A stretch of 64,000 bases of DNA from Apricaphanius iberus. Its lineage: Eukaryota; Chordata; Actinopteri; Cyprinodontiformes; Aphaniidae. The DNA is taken from assembly GCA_028564705.1 (NCBI GenBank), contig JAPXFQ010002381.1, forward strand, positions 1,116,001 to 1,180,000, in the 5' to 3' direction. The position numbers and the translations under genes are program-made. The notes beneath the pieces were generated by a model, which was given only the letters and a program-made list of their open reading frames with translations, did no database searches and had not been told where the DNA came from. The first letter of the stretch is position 1, and every line of letters begins with the position of its first letter. Positions 32,553 through 44,459 of this stretch are shown here, in pieces.

Positions 32553-34836
32553 ATTAGATCAAATATCTAGCTACATAACCTATATAAATACACAATCTAA
32601 AGTTACACACACACACACAAAACAAAACAAAAAACTCACAATCATTTGTTGTCCACTCCAGCGCAGCTGCAGCTATGGAAGGCCTCTTTCCCTTCCATCG
32701 CTGTCCAGTAAGTAGGGTGAGGTAAATGCAGTCTCTATCCTCTAACTACGTCCAAGCTTTTCGACTTGAGCTACTCAACGTTTTGGTCCTCTGTGGTGCG
32801 GTATTTGGACCTCAGCATTCTCCGCTCCTGCAGCTGCATCAACCAGTGTTTCATATTTAGATACTTATTAAGAATGTTTGAATATATGACTTGTGTCATT
32901 TATCAGGTTACATAAGGGTCTGCTAGTACTATATACTAAAAAACAGACCCACACCACATTGCTCCCACCTTCAAACTACACTGTCTGTATGATGTCCACA
33001 GCAATTCTTCCTGTGGTCATGGTATGGCATTACATTCAAAGTGTTTTATTTTAGTCTCATCTAAACAAAGGTTATTATCCATGTATTTCAGGGAATTATC
33101 CAAATGTTCTATAGCAAAATTTGAACAACACTCAATATCCTTTTTCTTCAGCAGAGGAGTGTCGCACAGTGAGCAAATACAGAGGCCATGGATGTTGGGT
33201 GAATTACTTTTAGATTTCAGGGGGAAAAATGTTGTCTGCTAATTTCAGATTTTTTAAAGATCTCTACAAATGGTAACTGTATATTGTAAAACAAAAATAT
33301 TATTATGTTTATGTAAGTTTTTAAAAACATTATTATTATAATTTGTAGATAATGGCCCCAACAGTAACCAAAGTAAACTCCACGAGATAGACTTGAAACC
33401 AATGTCATCAGTAGATTTAGCAACAAAAAGGTTTAAAAGGCATTCAAACAGCTGTTTGCTTTTACCCATCATTAGTTTTTTACTGTCATACTTTGTCAAT
33501 AACAAACCTTTTTATAAGGCCATCATTCACGTGATCTTATTTTCCAATGAATTGCAGGATATTGACATCTCTTTTATTTCATGCGTATAATATACATTCA
33601 TGGCAATAGGGTGTAAGCAATATATATTAATACTAATTTGTTTTGATTTTTGCATGTGTGGGTTTCTTTTAGTTTTACAAACATTTGTCATGGAACATAT
33701 ATTTACAGAGAAAAACATTAACATGTTCAACATGAATTTTGCAAACTACTTGAAACCTTCCAGCACTGCATATTGCACTAGTATAACCCATTTTATTTAT
33801 AACCCATATTAAGACCAGATAAAGATAACACTTAGACATGAGTTGAAATTACTTATTTAAATGACTTATCTTGTAAGTGTAAATTTCACAATGTAAACAC
33901 AAGTGTTTTATAAAACGCCATGATTTATCCTTTGAAGTAAAACTAAAACATTTTTCAAAAATATTATCCAAACACTCACTCACAGTAAGACAAAAGAAAT
34001 GGTTCTGTACATGTTCAGATGGAGACCTTCAACATCTGTATCACATATTGTATCACATTCCAAAAGTTCCTTGTGAATTATAACCACCTTTGATTTGTAT
34101 TTGTATTGTATTTTTAGCATATGTATACTACACACCATGGGAATTTGATACATGTCTATACTTGAGTGTGCATGCAACTATGTGTGTTTTCTTTCTTTTT
34201 TTAACATCTGAGTATACAGACAGCTGGCCACTTGAAATTTATGCACATTACCCGTGTGCATTGGGACCACCACAGCATGCTGGGGTGTGAAGGTAAACAT
34301 ATCTCAATGGATTCGGCAGGGGAAAGCCCTGCTGGGGTTTGAATGCATTATGAAGGCCAAATAGTGTTTTTTTTCAAAATCTAAACAGTCAAAGTGAGAT
34401 CAGGGGGGTTCTCTGAGGCCTTAGTTCTGTACAGAAATGTGGAACTGTGGCAGAACAAGACAGGCTGTTTAGCAGCTGCACACATTTACCAACAGCTGAT
34501 ACAATACACTGAAGTTTTGGAAAGTGACCCTATTATTCTTATTTATTTTTTTTGTGCACTAAATTTATGTGTCTGAGGATGGAACACAGAGACTCTCAAT
34601 AATAAAAAGAGCATTAAATATGAAACAAATATATCATTATGATGTGAACACATGTGCCAGCATGATGTATTTTTGCTTCAATTAAATAATTCTACTGAAT
34701 TATAAAGTATAAAGCATAATTACAAATGTGTAAGAAAATGTGATGCAAGGCTAACAAAAGCACTCAAAGGGGTTTAACAGGTGGTAACTTCCAAGTTGCA
34801 TTATTATCCCATTTAAATTAATACATACTGTCATTT
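32553..34836. other. Unassigned AT-rich stretch
   Basis: Contains a short (AC)n run at 32607-32621. Numerous short overlapping frames on both strands (33024-34576) have no motifs. No element termini are recognised. Confidence 0.35.
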
Positions 34837-35370
34837 GTGTTGTACACAGAAATACTTACAATAAGTTCATTGTCAATCAAGAAAAAGTTACCAATCTGCA
34901 AAAGAGAGCTTAGGAATGGATCCCACAAGGAACATTGCAATAATTCAGAATCAGAAATCTGGTGTGATTTTCCTAAAACACCCATAGCTTTGTACTTATT
35001 AAACCTAGATGTGGTTTCCAGGACCGAAACTCCAAGAAACGTACGGAACTTTGATTTCTTATGGAGATGTCATCAATTTGAATTTCCACATATAAGTCAA
35101 GACTGACAGATCAAGAACCAGGCAATATAAAGCTTGTTTTCCTAATGTTAAGAGAAAATTTGTTAGCTTTAAACCAAGTAGAGATTTTTTCAAGTTCATC
35201 ATAATCAACAGTCATTCAAATGTTTATGTCCTTATGAGAATAAAACACACTTGTATCATCTAAAAACAAGATTTTGAAAGTTTGGCAGAAACATTAGGAA
35301 GGTCATTAATATACAACAAAAACAAACAGATGGCACAAAATGGAACCTTGGGGTAAACCACTTTTGAGAG
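34837..35370 (-). pseudogene. Non-LTR reverse-transcriptase relic (Jockey/I-like)
   Basis: The minus strand keeps the palm of a LINE reverse transcriptase in broken frames: GLPQGSIL near 35358-35335, then in another frame LYINDLPNVSAKLSKS, then LFLDDTSVFYSHKDI with the catalytic Asp pair (about 35270). After one TGA comes ELEKISTWFKANKFSLN, and after further damage QIDDISIR and RFLGVSVLETTSRFNKYKAMG. The order is that of motifs B to E. It resembles the lineage of the relic at 5.1-5.9 kb. It is inactive because of several stops and frameshifts. Confidence 0.75.
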
Positions 35371-35469
35371 GAAGAAGATTAGATTAAAATATGTTAATGT
35401 TATAGTTTTGTACCAATCTGTTAAATTACAGTTACTGATTCAGAGATTGGCCAACCTTTGAACACGATG

Positions 35470-36434
35470 CTTACACACCCAACGCGATACACGCGACCAA
35501 AAAGCATGACATGCTCCCAGCTGGTCGCTTGCGCATTCACACCTTGAAGCATGTCCAAAGCGAACTGGCCGCGCTTTGAAATATGCCATTTTAACGCGCA
35601 TGAACCGGAAATGTGGAAGTATCCTGGTCGGGATTTCTCCGCTGCCCTCCTCCTCCTCCCTCCCTCCTTTTCCTAGTTGACTCTGGTCTATGAGCTGACC
35701 ACGCTAAATGTCAGGACCGCAGCTGCGGGTGTAGACGCAGTCAAGCAGCGGAGGAGGGATCAAGAAACACCCCGTCTCCTCGCCCAGTGTGTGCCGCGAA
35801 GGTCCCAGCTTTGCCCCATTGCCACACCAGCTACCAAGCTGAGCGGCTGTCCATCTGTCTGCTGTTAGTAAGGTTTGGATGTGAGCGGCGCGGGACGTGC
35901 TTTGGTGGAGACATTACCAGGTCTGGGTGTCCGGGTGAGGAACCTGTTTTGGGGCCACAACGGCTCTTTTAAGAGCCACCCACAAACCTCTTAAGAGCAT
36001 TCCTGTCTAAATAGTTTATCCTCTTTATAATGTTTATTTTTCTTTTTCCGGCTCTGAATAGAAAACAGCTGGTGTTATGTAGCTTGGGGTGATTAGCCAT
36101 GATGTTTATCAGTTTACATGTCCTGCTGATGCTGATTCCATTCAGTCAGTTCCAGCATCACTGACACCCCTCAGCTGATTGGTTGTTATGGAACGACTTG
36201 AAGCTGTAGTTTAGATTTCTCCGACTTCTGGGGCAGACATAAAATGCAGCCACATTTTGGGTTGCACCTGACACGCATCAGCCGCACCACTTGGTTGCGT
36301 AAATCAGGCAGAAAAGCATTTTCACGACCCAATCTGCTTCTGACGTGTCGGGGGATCCCCAGTCTCGATTCATTGACTTTACATGTAAACCGGACTCTCT
36401 GGTCGTGTCTATCGCGTTCGGTGTGTAAGCACCA
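35470..36434. mobile_element. Non-autonomous DNA transposon with ~34-bp TIRs
   Basis: The left end TGCTTACACACCCAACGCGA is mirrored by the right end TCGCGTTCGGTGTGTAAGCA (36412-36431). The match extends into CACG(C/A)CGACCA with a small gap. The interior (about 35820-36140) is homologous to 20860-21250 of the long TTAA element, including the histone-type stem-loop and GAAAACAGCTGGTG, although the ends are unrelated to the TTAA family. GC-rich and CpG-rich. No target duplication is clear; either the TIRs are hAT/Harbinger-like or the unit is recombinant. Confidence 0.65.
35962..35998 (+). promoter_or_regulatory. Histone-mRNA-type 3' stem-loop and downstream element (copy 2)
   Basis: GGCTCTTTTAAGAGCC (35962-35977) followed by ACCCA (35978-35982) is the textbook histone 3' hairpin with its 3' flank. 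AAGAGC (35993-35998) lies at the same 15-nt distance from the stem as in copy 1. No histone coding sequence is recognisable upstream, so it is a processing-signal fossil or a chance retained by the repeat. Confidence 0.65.
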
Positions 36435-38610
36435 TTCATTTATATGTTTGTATGTATAAATTTAAAGGAAAGGAAACAGAGGTTCTCGGTCAGAACGGGT
36501 CAGCTTAGGTGCGTCACCTTCCTCAGTCACTATCTCAGATTTCCTACACAATTTCAATGGATCAGACATTTCTAACTCTTGGCTCTCACTGGAATGGAAA
36601 CTGAAGAAGTGTGAGCCATAACTTTTAGAAATGTAACACTGTGTAGTTGGCAAGCAATGAACACATCGTCTGGTAGGCAGCTGACCGTTTTGCTAACCGG
36701 GCAGATAGCCTGACAATTTCTCCAAACTATATTAGCTTGCCTGTTACTTTTTAGAAAACCTACTAAAAATCTCATGACAGATAGATAAAATAAAATATTA
36801 TTTTAGCATGTGAGATACACAGAGTAGATAGATAGATTCCCTACTACTCTTAATCAAACAGACATTAATAAAAGCAATGTCTCTTCTGAACCGAAGAATT
36901 GGCAGTGTACGACAGATCAAGAGCTAAGCTTTGATTACAGTAGGTAAAGCAACTCAAATAACAATTTGAGACATGGTAAGACTAAAATTAAACAAAATTT
37001 TATCATCTCCTCATGTTAGTTAGGCTCTTAGCAGATGTCCATGTGCAGCCAAGAATTTATTGCTCCTCTATGCAGACACACACCACAGTATAAACAGAAC
37101 CGCATGTGTGTCCACATCTGTGTCTGTTTCTGGATATATCATGGCCTTAGGAATAAGGGTGCTAACAATATTGGCTTGCAACCTACTTATGAACTTGTGA
37201 CCTGAAAAGTGCATGTCAGTCAGCTGCACTTACATTAAAGAGGTATACTTACTTTCCTAGTGAAAATTCACATTTTGAAAAGAAAACATGACAGGGACCA
37301 ACAATACATAAACACAAAGCATTTTTACATTTTTGTCTGTTTGCACAGACAAACAAGAAGATGCATAATTTTGAGAGAATGAATATTGGCAGATACATTT
37401 CTCAATAAGTGTCTGCCACCCCATATTTGAAGATTTTGCTGAACTTAAGAGCTTCCTTCCTTCAATGACAGAATGCTGCATCCAAGGTGCATTGAGGAAA
37501 GTTATCGTAGGTCCTTCATCCCAGTAACTGCAAGACTGTATAAACATTACTGCTCCCAGTGTCCCTGCTATATGCAGTTTTTCTCATTTTTTTCTCATTG
37601 TTATTGCACTCTATTTGCAGAGTGTTTTTTCACTTTCTGTAAAGAGTATGTATTTTAAAAAAAGCACAAGTTCACAAGATCGGTAGATATTTGTACATTT
37701 TCTGTCATTTGCGTTTCTTTTTTTATGAACTGTATTTTGTTTTGTATTATCCTTCCTGTACAGTATATTTTTTTATTGTTTTCTTTCTGTTTTGTCTATG
37801 CTCTCATGTGCATCTCCATGCTTTTATTGCCTATGACTTTGCTAAACCTGAATTTCCCCTCCGTGGAACAATTAGAGATGTTCTGATCCTCTCTTAGTGA
37901 TCTTTTTATACTTTTCTTTTGAAGAAAAAAACATTTTAAATTGTTACCTGAAGAAAATCAGATATTACTCAGTGACTCAGAAACATCCGCCACCCACTGA
38001 GAACCCCACCTTTACCACCATTATTATGACCGATCACTTGCACAGATAGGATATTCCTACTGCTTGATTAATCTGGAATATATTTCCAGACCTTGACTCA
38101 TCTTCGACAATAAATTACTAATTAAAAGAAAACGGCTGTGTGCTGCATTATCTCAAAGGAATGTCTGTGTGTATAGTTTCTGTGTTTGTTTAGCATTTGT
38201 GACTAATAAAAAAGCAACAACAAAAAAACTGAATGGAACGAGAAAAACAGACGGGGTGGGATTAAAGTATTGACTGAATAAATAAACCAGTAAAGCCAGC
38301 AGTTGAAAGAAAATAGTTTTGTCACTTCCTCAGCTTGTAAATAAACAACTAAACCAGATGCCCCCTGATTTATGGTCACATTGCCAGTTTTGTTCTCTCC
38401 TCCACAGCAGAAAAAGGAAAAATCACATTAAAATGCAAGATCAAAACCAAATGTCTATTTGTTGGGGACATAAGCAATGCTGAATCACACAAAATAGCAA
38501 AAGGGAACATATCAAAAGAAAGACAAAACCAAAAATTAAACAGACTTTGCCAGCAAATCGATTGAAACTATTAACAAAAACTGAGTCATGATGAGTGGTT
38601 CCTATCAACC
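36435..38610. other. Unassigned AT-rich stretch
   Basis: No gene or element is recognised. The short frames between 36462 and 37897 have no motifs. Confidence 0.35.
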
Positions 38611-38617
38611 TTCAGAT

Positions 38618-39055
38618 CAACCACCAGTGACTCACATCTGTCTGGAGAGCTGCCTTTGGTAATGGCCTGCAGCACTTCCATCTGCACTGGTCTCCACCAT
38701 GAACTCTAAATTCCATCAGTACCGCACATGGACCAGTAGAATTAAGTCAATGGACCATTTCATAGCATAAAAAGTGGCTTTTTTTGTCGGTATGCTACCT
38801 CAGGAATGGCCATGGAAGTTAAGGCAAGGAGCTGTTCACTTCCATTTCAATCTTCTTTAGAATCAGGTGGAAATGTCCATGAATTGATGTGAAATTTGTG
38901 TTTCAACTGTTGTACAATTCACAGACAATAGCATGCCTACCGCCAGTGACTCACAACTATGTAGAGACCTGTATTTGGTAATTGCCTGCTGCCTTTCCAT
39001 CTGCATGGCCTTCAGCTTGATCTTTAATTTTCATTACTACCCCATATGAACCAGC
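38618..39055. repeat. Diverged direct repeat of ~118 bp
   Basis: Segment 38618-38735 (ACCACCAGTGACTCACATCT...) and segment 38937-39055 (ACCGCCAGTGACTCACAACT...) align along their whole length: TTTGGTAATGGCCTGC versus TTTGGTAATTGCCTGC, and CTTCCATCTGCA versus CTTTCCATCTGCA. They are about 319 bp apart in the same orientation, with unrelated sequence between. They may be an old segmental duplication or two copies of an unnamed repeat. Confidence 0.65.
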
Positions 39056-39226
39056 TTCAGATGCATGGGCATTTATGCCATCTTAGATTTGTTTCAGCAC
39101 TCAGTCTGGAAATCTTCCTCACTCAGCAGCCTCAGTTCATACAGTTTTATGTACCTCCATTTCTGCAAAGAGCATTTAGTATTTTTATGTAATTCTGCTA
39201 ATTATCTTGAGAAAAAGCCGGTGCCT

Positions 39227-39350
39227 ATCTACCATACCATACCATACCATATAAACATATATGAAGTCAATATAAACATAAAATATAAACATACCATACC
39301 ATATGTTTATTTATAGAGCTCTTTTTCAGGATATCTCCACCAAAGTGCTG
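39227..39350 (-). mobile_element. L2/Maui-like LINE 3' end with TACCA tail
   Basis: (TACCA)n at 39227-39252, then TTTATTTATAGAGCTCTTTT and CACCAAAGTGCTGGACA. This is the reverse of the tail and terminus at 59160-59229 (CAGCACTTTGGT ... AATAAATTGGTATGGTATGG). Only about 120 bp remain, and the tail is interrupted by an AT-rich stretch with a second short TACCA block. Confidence 0.65.
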
Positions 39351-39779
39351 GACAATTCAATAATATACAGCAAATACTGCAGTCAATCAAAAAAGAAATC
39401 TAAATACTTCCAGCAGGTCTGGATGGTTTTGTCGTGTCATAATGCTCTTTAGCACCTTGTAGGTGTCTGTGACACTATTGGCTTGGGCCCTCCAAAAGGT
39501 TCTGTTTCCAAATTGTTTTGTTAGTACTGCTCTGTAAGCACTATACATTGTAGTACATTGTTTTGCAACTCAAAACTTATCTGTTTTATTGCATGGTGCT
39601 AACTATACATTTAGATCACAAGATGAGACAATACTGTGTACTGGTTACAACAGAATAAGGACATTTTAAAATTCAAAAAATCAACTATGTTTTAAGGAAT
39701 CTATAATTAATATACGTAGTTTTGACCTACAGTATAGTTAAGCCCAGTTTCATCCATATTCCTGGGAAATTTAGGTTTT

Positions 39780-39995
39780 ATATTGTGGAGCAGCCCAGCC
39801 AGTGTCCAAACATGACTCTGATAGAGAATCTAGGGAAGGAGCTAAAGATTAATTAAAGATTATAGTGACTGATAAAAGGTTTTCCTACCTCAAAGACTTG
39901 GACCTTATCACCAAAGACAACTTATCAAAGTACCTGCGGAAGCATGCAAATGGCTCATTAGCATTTATACCAAGGGCCTAATTCATTAAAGGAAA
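39780..39995 (+). pseudogene. Tc1/mariner-type transposase C-terminal fragment
   Basis: The plus strand reads CPNMTLIENLGKELKIN, a decayed form of the DLNPIENLWKELK signature with its catalytic Glu retained. It then gives GFPTSKTWT in a shifted frame, matching the PSYLKDLELI segment of a Tc1-like family. Stops and frameshifts interrupt it. TIRs are not identified. Confidence 0.55.
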
Positions 39996-40229
39996 ATAAG
40001 GATTTTTCCACTGATTGTTGATTGGATCATTTTCAAGATGCCCTTTTATAGAATTGTAAGTAAAACACTTTTTTCTTTAAAGCCTATATTATTTTAGATT
40101 ATTTTGTTATCCTCTAAGAGATGCTTGCCTTGTGCTTTATCACAGACAAACTCTTTGGCTAAATGAAAATAATTATAAATCTGGGGGAGATGGTATTAAT
40201 AATTATTGGCTTAACATTATAACTGATAA

Positions 40230-40400
40230 ATCGATTGAATTTTTAGAGTTTTTTCTGTATACACCAATCAGTCAAAGCACTTTACAACAGAGCAGCATTC
40301 ACCCAGTTCACTCAAAACCACAGAGATTGGTGGGTTACTTGGGAATGCTCATGAGCACATAAACGTGTGGACAGAGAAAGTGTCAACTCCGCAACTTTCC
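40230..40400 (-). mobile_element. Possible LINE 3'-UTR fragment
   Basis: CAAAGCACTTTACAACAGAG followed by CAGCATTCACCCAGTTCACTC resembles the 3' region of a common fish LINE. No terminus or coding sequence is present, so the call is weak. Confidence 0.3.
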
Positions 40401-41650
40401 CCCTACAAGGAGAATACTCTTACAGTCTCTTTACTATATAGTGCTTTTCTTGCCTATCTCAATCTATGGTCATCCTATTGCCAAAAAGGCAAGTGTTACA
40501 ATGCATCCAGCTCATGAGAAGAGATGGTATACTGTACTATGTTTAGAAAAAAGATTAGAATTTTTTGGTATAAAACTAAGAATAACCCTTTTTTATAATT
40601 ACAGTTAAGGTTTCATATATCACAAACTCAAAAACTATGTTTTAAAGAATCCATAATCACCATATAGAATTTAAGTCCAGATTTGATTATCCTGACATGT
40701 CTAATTCTAAGGTATCCCCAAAAATCACTGGAATGTCTCCCTTTTTATGTTTTAAATACATAAAAAGTATTTAAATAATCTAAAAATTTGTTTTAAAGTA
40801 TCTCTTAAAAAAGTCTGGGATTGTTTTAAAATGCAGGTAAATTACCTTTTAGAGTAGCACTGATAAGAAATTGCAACTTTCTTGTTGTTGGCTTAAAGAT
40901 CAGCAGACTCTGTCAACGCAGACAGCACAACTTTAAAGCTTTTTTTTACTCCATTTCAAACAGCTACAACAAAGTGTTGAGCTTCATTGCAGTGCCCAAA
41001 TAAAGGTTAAAATTGACTTTAACAAAGTCGCAGGATGACTGGATAGGGATTTGTGATAGACGTTATACTTAGACAAGAAGTTTGGGATGAAAATGTGCGC
41101 TGATATCAATAACAGATAGCCACTGTTTACAAATAATATATTGTGTACAACCCTTTCAAAACTGTGAACAAATCCTTCAGATCGTGTTCGTATCTTTTTT
41201 AACAAGATAATGTAAACGCAGAAACACAAACAATTCAAAGCACTCAAGGCTTTTGTAATGGTCACAAAGTGTTTGTTCACCGAACAAGTCAAGACAATCA
41301 GACAAATTAATATCTATTTCCTTCAAATTTGGGTGTCATAATTACACATACCTCACAAGAGGAATTCACATACTGACAGTAACTGAACAGCACTTTGAAG
41401 GAAAGATTTTGGCACTTCCTTCAAGTCATCTATAAGCATCACACTAGCACACACCGCTTGTGGTATCAGCAGAACCATTATCAGACTGCTCTAAGCAGAA
41501 CTGCAGAAAGTTCTTCGAGAATTGAGCTGAAAATCCTCAAAGAACATACAAAAACTGATTAAATCTAGAGTCCAAAGCTCTCCAATATATGATGGGATCT
41601 GAATAAATCTTAGTGGAAAAAGAGCACTTCACTCAGAACTCACAGGAGCA
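40401..41650. other. Unassigned AT-rich stretch
   Basis: No element, RNA or exon recognised. The 102-codon minus frame at 40984-41292 has no motif. Confidence 0.35.
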
Positions 41651-41657
41651 AATAAGC

Positions 41658-41775
41658 AGGGTGACCAACCATCCTCTTTTCCCTGGATATGTCCACTTTT
41701 CACATGTCTTCCATGGCATCTAAAGTTATGTTTAGGGTTGATGAAAATGTCCAGGTTTTTATTGCTTTTCATATA
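41658..41775. repeat. Possible ancient dispersed repeat
   Basis: GGTGACCAACCATCCTCTTT, then CCTGGATATGTCCACTTTTC and AATGTCCAGGTTTTT, follow the layout GTGACCAGACGTCCTCTTTT...GGACATGTCC...TGTCCGGGTTTT of a dispersed vertebrate repeat as I recall it. Class unknown. Confidence 0.3.
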
Positions 41776-43328
41776 ATTACCCACTGGAGGGATGCATGCT
41801 ATATTCTCTCATGCGACGTCTTTCCCAAGCTGCTGGCTGATGGATCTGATCCATTCATGAATGGAACAGTCAGCAGTCTGAGTTGTGCCACATTACTTGT
41901 AGTTGGGCTGAGCTGCATACCATTTATAAAATGTCAAATAGCCATAAAATGGTTGCAGACTGCACCGTTCGCATAGCTGGCTTATATGTTTCTGTGTGTG
42001 ATAATAATGGCAAAGATCCTGTAGGTCATATGGACAAATACAATTATAATAATGCTGAACAAAGTGAGAGCTCATTTATAAAATGACTGATGGGAATGAA
42101 GAAGAAAATTTAAGACTGGAGAATAGACTTTTTTCTTGTCTTTTTGAGACTTGTGTTTTTTACTTTTATTATTACATTGGGGAAAAAAATCCTTGATTCC
42201 CGATAATACTATTTCAGACTTTTATTTATTTTTTGCAAACTACAACTTAAAAAGTGAACTATTATTGCAACTGATATATTTTCTATTTTGTATCTTTAAT
42301 TGTTTCTTATTCTATTTATTTTTTCATTTTAGTTTTTTTCTAAAGTTTTTGTTGAACTATTGATTCTAACCACATTGAGAATGCAAAATCAACGTTTTTT
42401 ACCCAGTCGAAATGCAACTACGACAACAAATAAATTATATTTATTCATACTACCACCCTGTGTGATGAATTTGTCACATATAGTATATGGCTCTAACACA
42501 AAATAACTTCTGATTACTTACACCCTCAACTTCCCAGGTTAAAGCTCCAGCCATATTAATGCTAGACCTTTGTCGCATAGGGTTAGGTTTAAGTTTTAGT
42601 AAGATACAAGTCAAACAACATCTATAGAAATCATTTTACCTTAGAGGACAAAAATAAAATAGTTCTTATCTTTCATGATTCATCTTGAGAGTTCATTTTA
42701 TACACATTTTGTCCATTATTTACTATTCAAAATTCTTTTGAACGAGAGAAAAACCCATTAGCAGCACATTCCAGGACTGCCGACTGTGTTTTGACAAGTC
42801 TCATTGTCTGACCATGCTTTACATCACATGTCTGTGTATATAGCTTCATCCTATTAGTCCCAATGATTCCAAAGAGGTGTCATATCCCCAAATTGATCAA
42901 TCAGTCACGGTGATACGAGGGTGCTTAAATAGAGCAAAGCCCAGTCTTGTCAATGTCATATATATAGGAAATCCACAGAAGAAAAGATTAAAAAATGAAA
43001 AAAACAACTGTATGTTTGTTCATCCATTTAGTGACATAATAATTACAAATGTTGTACTCTACATGAGAAAAGTCAAATGGCACAGAAGGGCACAGACTGG
43101 CACACTGTCAACCTCTCCCAAAGTTTCTGTATAAAAACTTCAGTAAGATTTCTTTGTCTATTATTAAAATCGATCTGATCATGTTAAAATTTTTAACTAT
43201 GACCTTATTAAGGTTTGAGGGTGCAGCTGCATTTTTCCAAAGATATATTCATCCTATAAGTAACTTTTGTCAGGCGAACAAAAAAAAAAAACTTGACAGA
43301 TTTTATAATGTCCCATCCCACTGCACAA
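41776..43328. other. Unassigned AT-rich stretch
   Basis: T-rich 42120-42360. No coding motif or element boundary is seen. Confidence 0.35.
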
Positions 43329-44440
43329 AGACATGTTGAAAGGACGTCTTTTTAGGGTCATTTTTGTAAGTCCAATCTGGGTCCAATGAAGGCGCAGACT
43401 GTGACGTCAGATGACGTCTTTTTCCAACGTCTTCCGTACGTCCAATATTGACGTTCTCAGGACCTCTGGATGTGAGCTAATTCTATTGCAAATGAGGTTA
43501 CGGTCTAAGTTTTTTCTATATACATTTTTTACCAATTTTAGGCAGTTTTTATAGGCCTACTAGTTTTCAAGGGTGACTGCTAGTCAAAGATTCGATGCAT
43601 CGATAGGCATAGCTTGATTTGACCACCATTCTCGTTGGATCTTCACAGATTAAATAAGCACAAATTGATTAGCGGATTTAAAGAATTCTAGTGATGTACT
43701 AGTACGTGAAGTTTAAATAGTTTTGAAATATAAATCAGTTAAATTAAATTAGCAAGTCAATACAAAACTGAGAAGGACTTCTCTCGTCCTGTGCTGTGCA
43801 ACCCCAGTAGGGGGGAGAGTTTCATGCAATTCCTGCATAAGTTGGCAGAAATTGACAAATTCACACTCGATGCAGACATTTAACTCCCGTAAACTACCAT
43901 CGATAAGATAGAGCAGAAAAAAAACAAAAAAAACACTGACAACAACATAAGCTAAAAAAAACTAAAGAACATGATAAATTATAAATGTAAAATGGAGAAA
44001 TTCTACAATTAATATGAATACATTAACTATAAGTCTTCAAGGCGTACAGCAACTAAACTAAACTTTAAAAGATAACAAAATATCAAGTACTTAAACAAAT
44101 AATTAGTAAAAAAAACATAATTATTAATGAATATTAACAATGATAATATCTTGATATATGAATTAATACATCTTGATATATGAATAAAAACATGTTATAT
44201 TCATAACACCATTTTTCTGCACCTGTATGAAGACGTATCGATGACGTTGAAAAAAGTCACATAGTCTGCGGTTTAATTGTAAATCTGCATACTGACGTCC
44301 AAATAGGGTCATGACTAGACTTCAAAATAGTGGACCTAATTTGAACATAATATGTCATTTATTAGTCCAGAATTGGTCTTGGACCAACCAACGCAATGTA
44401 GACAGGATGTTCACGTTCATAGGACGTCTAATGTTTAGTA
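43329..44440. repeat. ACGTC-motif-rich segment, probable repeat element
   Basis: GACGTC or close variants occur at about 43341, 43402 (TGACGTCA, a perfect CRE-type palindrome), 43413, 43429, 43437, 44231, 44243, 44294 and 44423. The motif clusters at the two ends and leaves the middle (43500-44200) AT-rich and A-rich. GGACGTCTTTTTAGGGTCA at the left and ATAGGGTCATGACTAGACTTC at the right suggest related ends. The class is unknown. Confidence 0.4.
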
Positions 44441-44459
44441 GGAGGTTAATTTACTCTTT

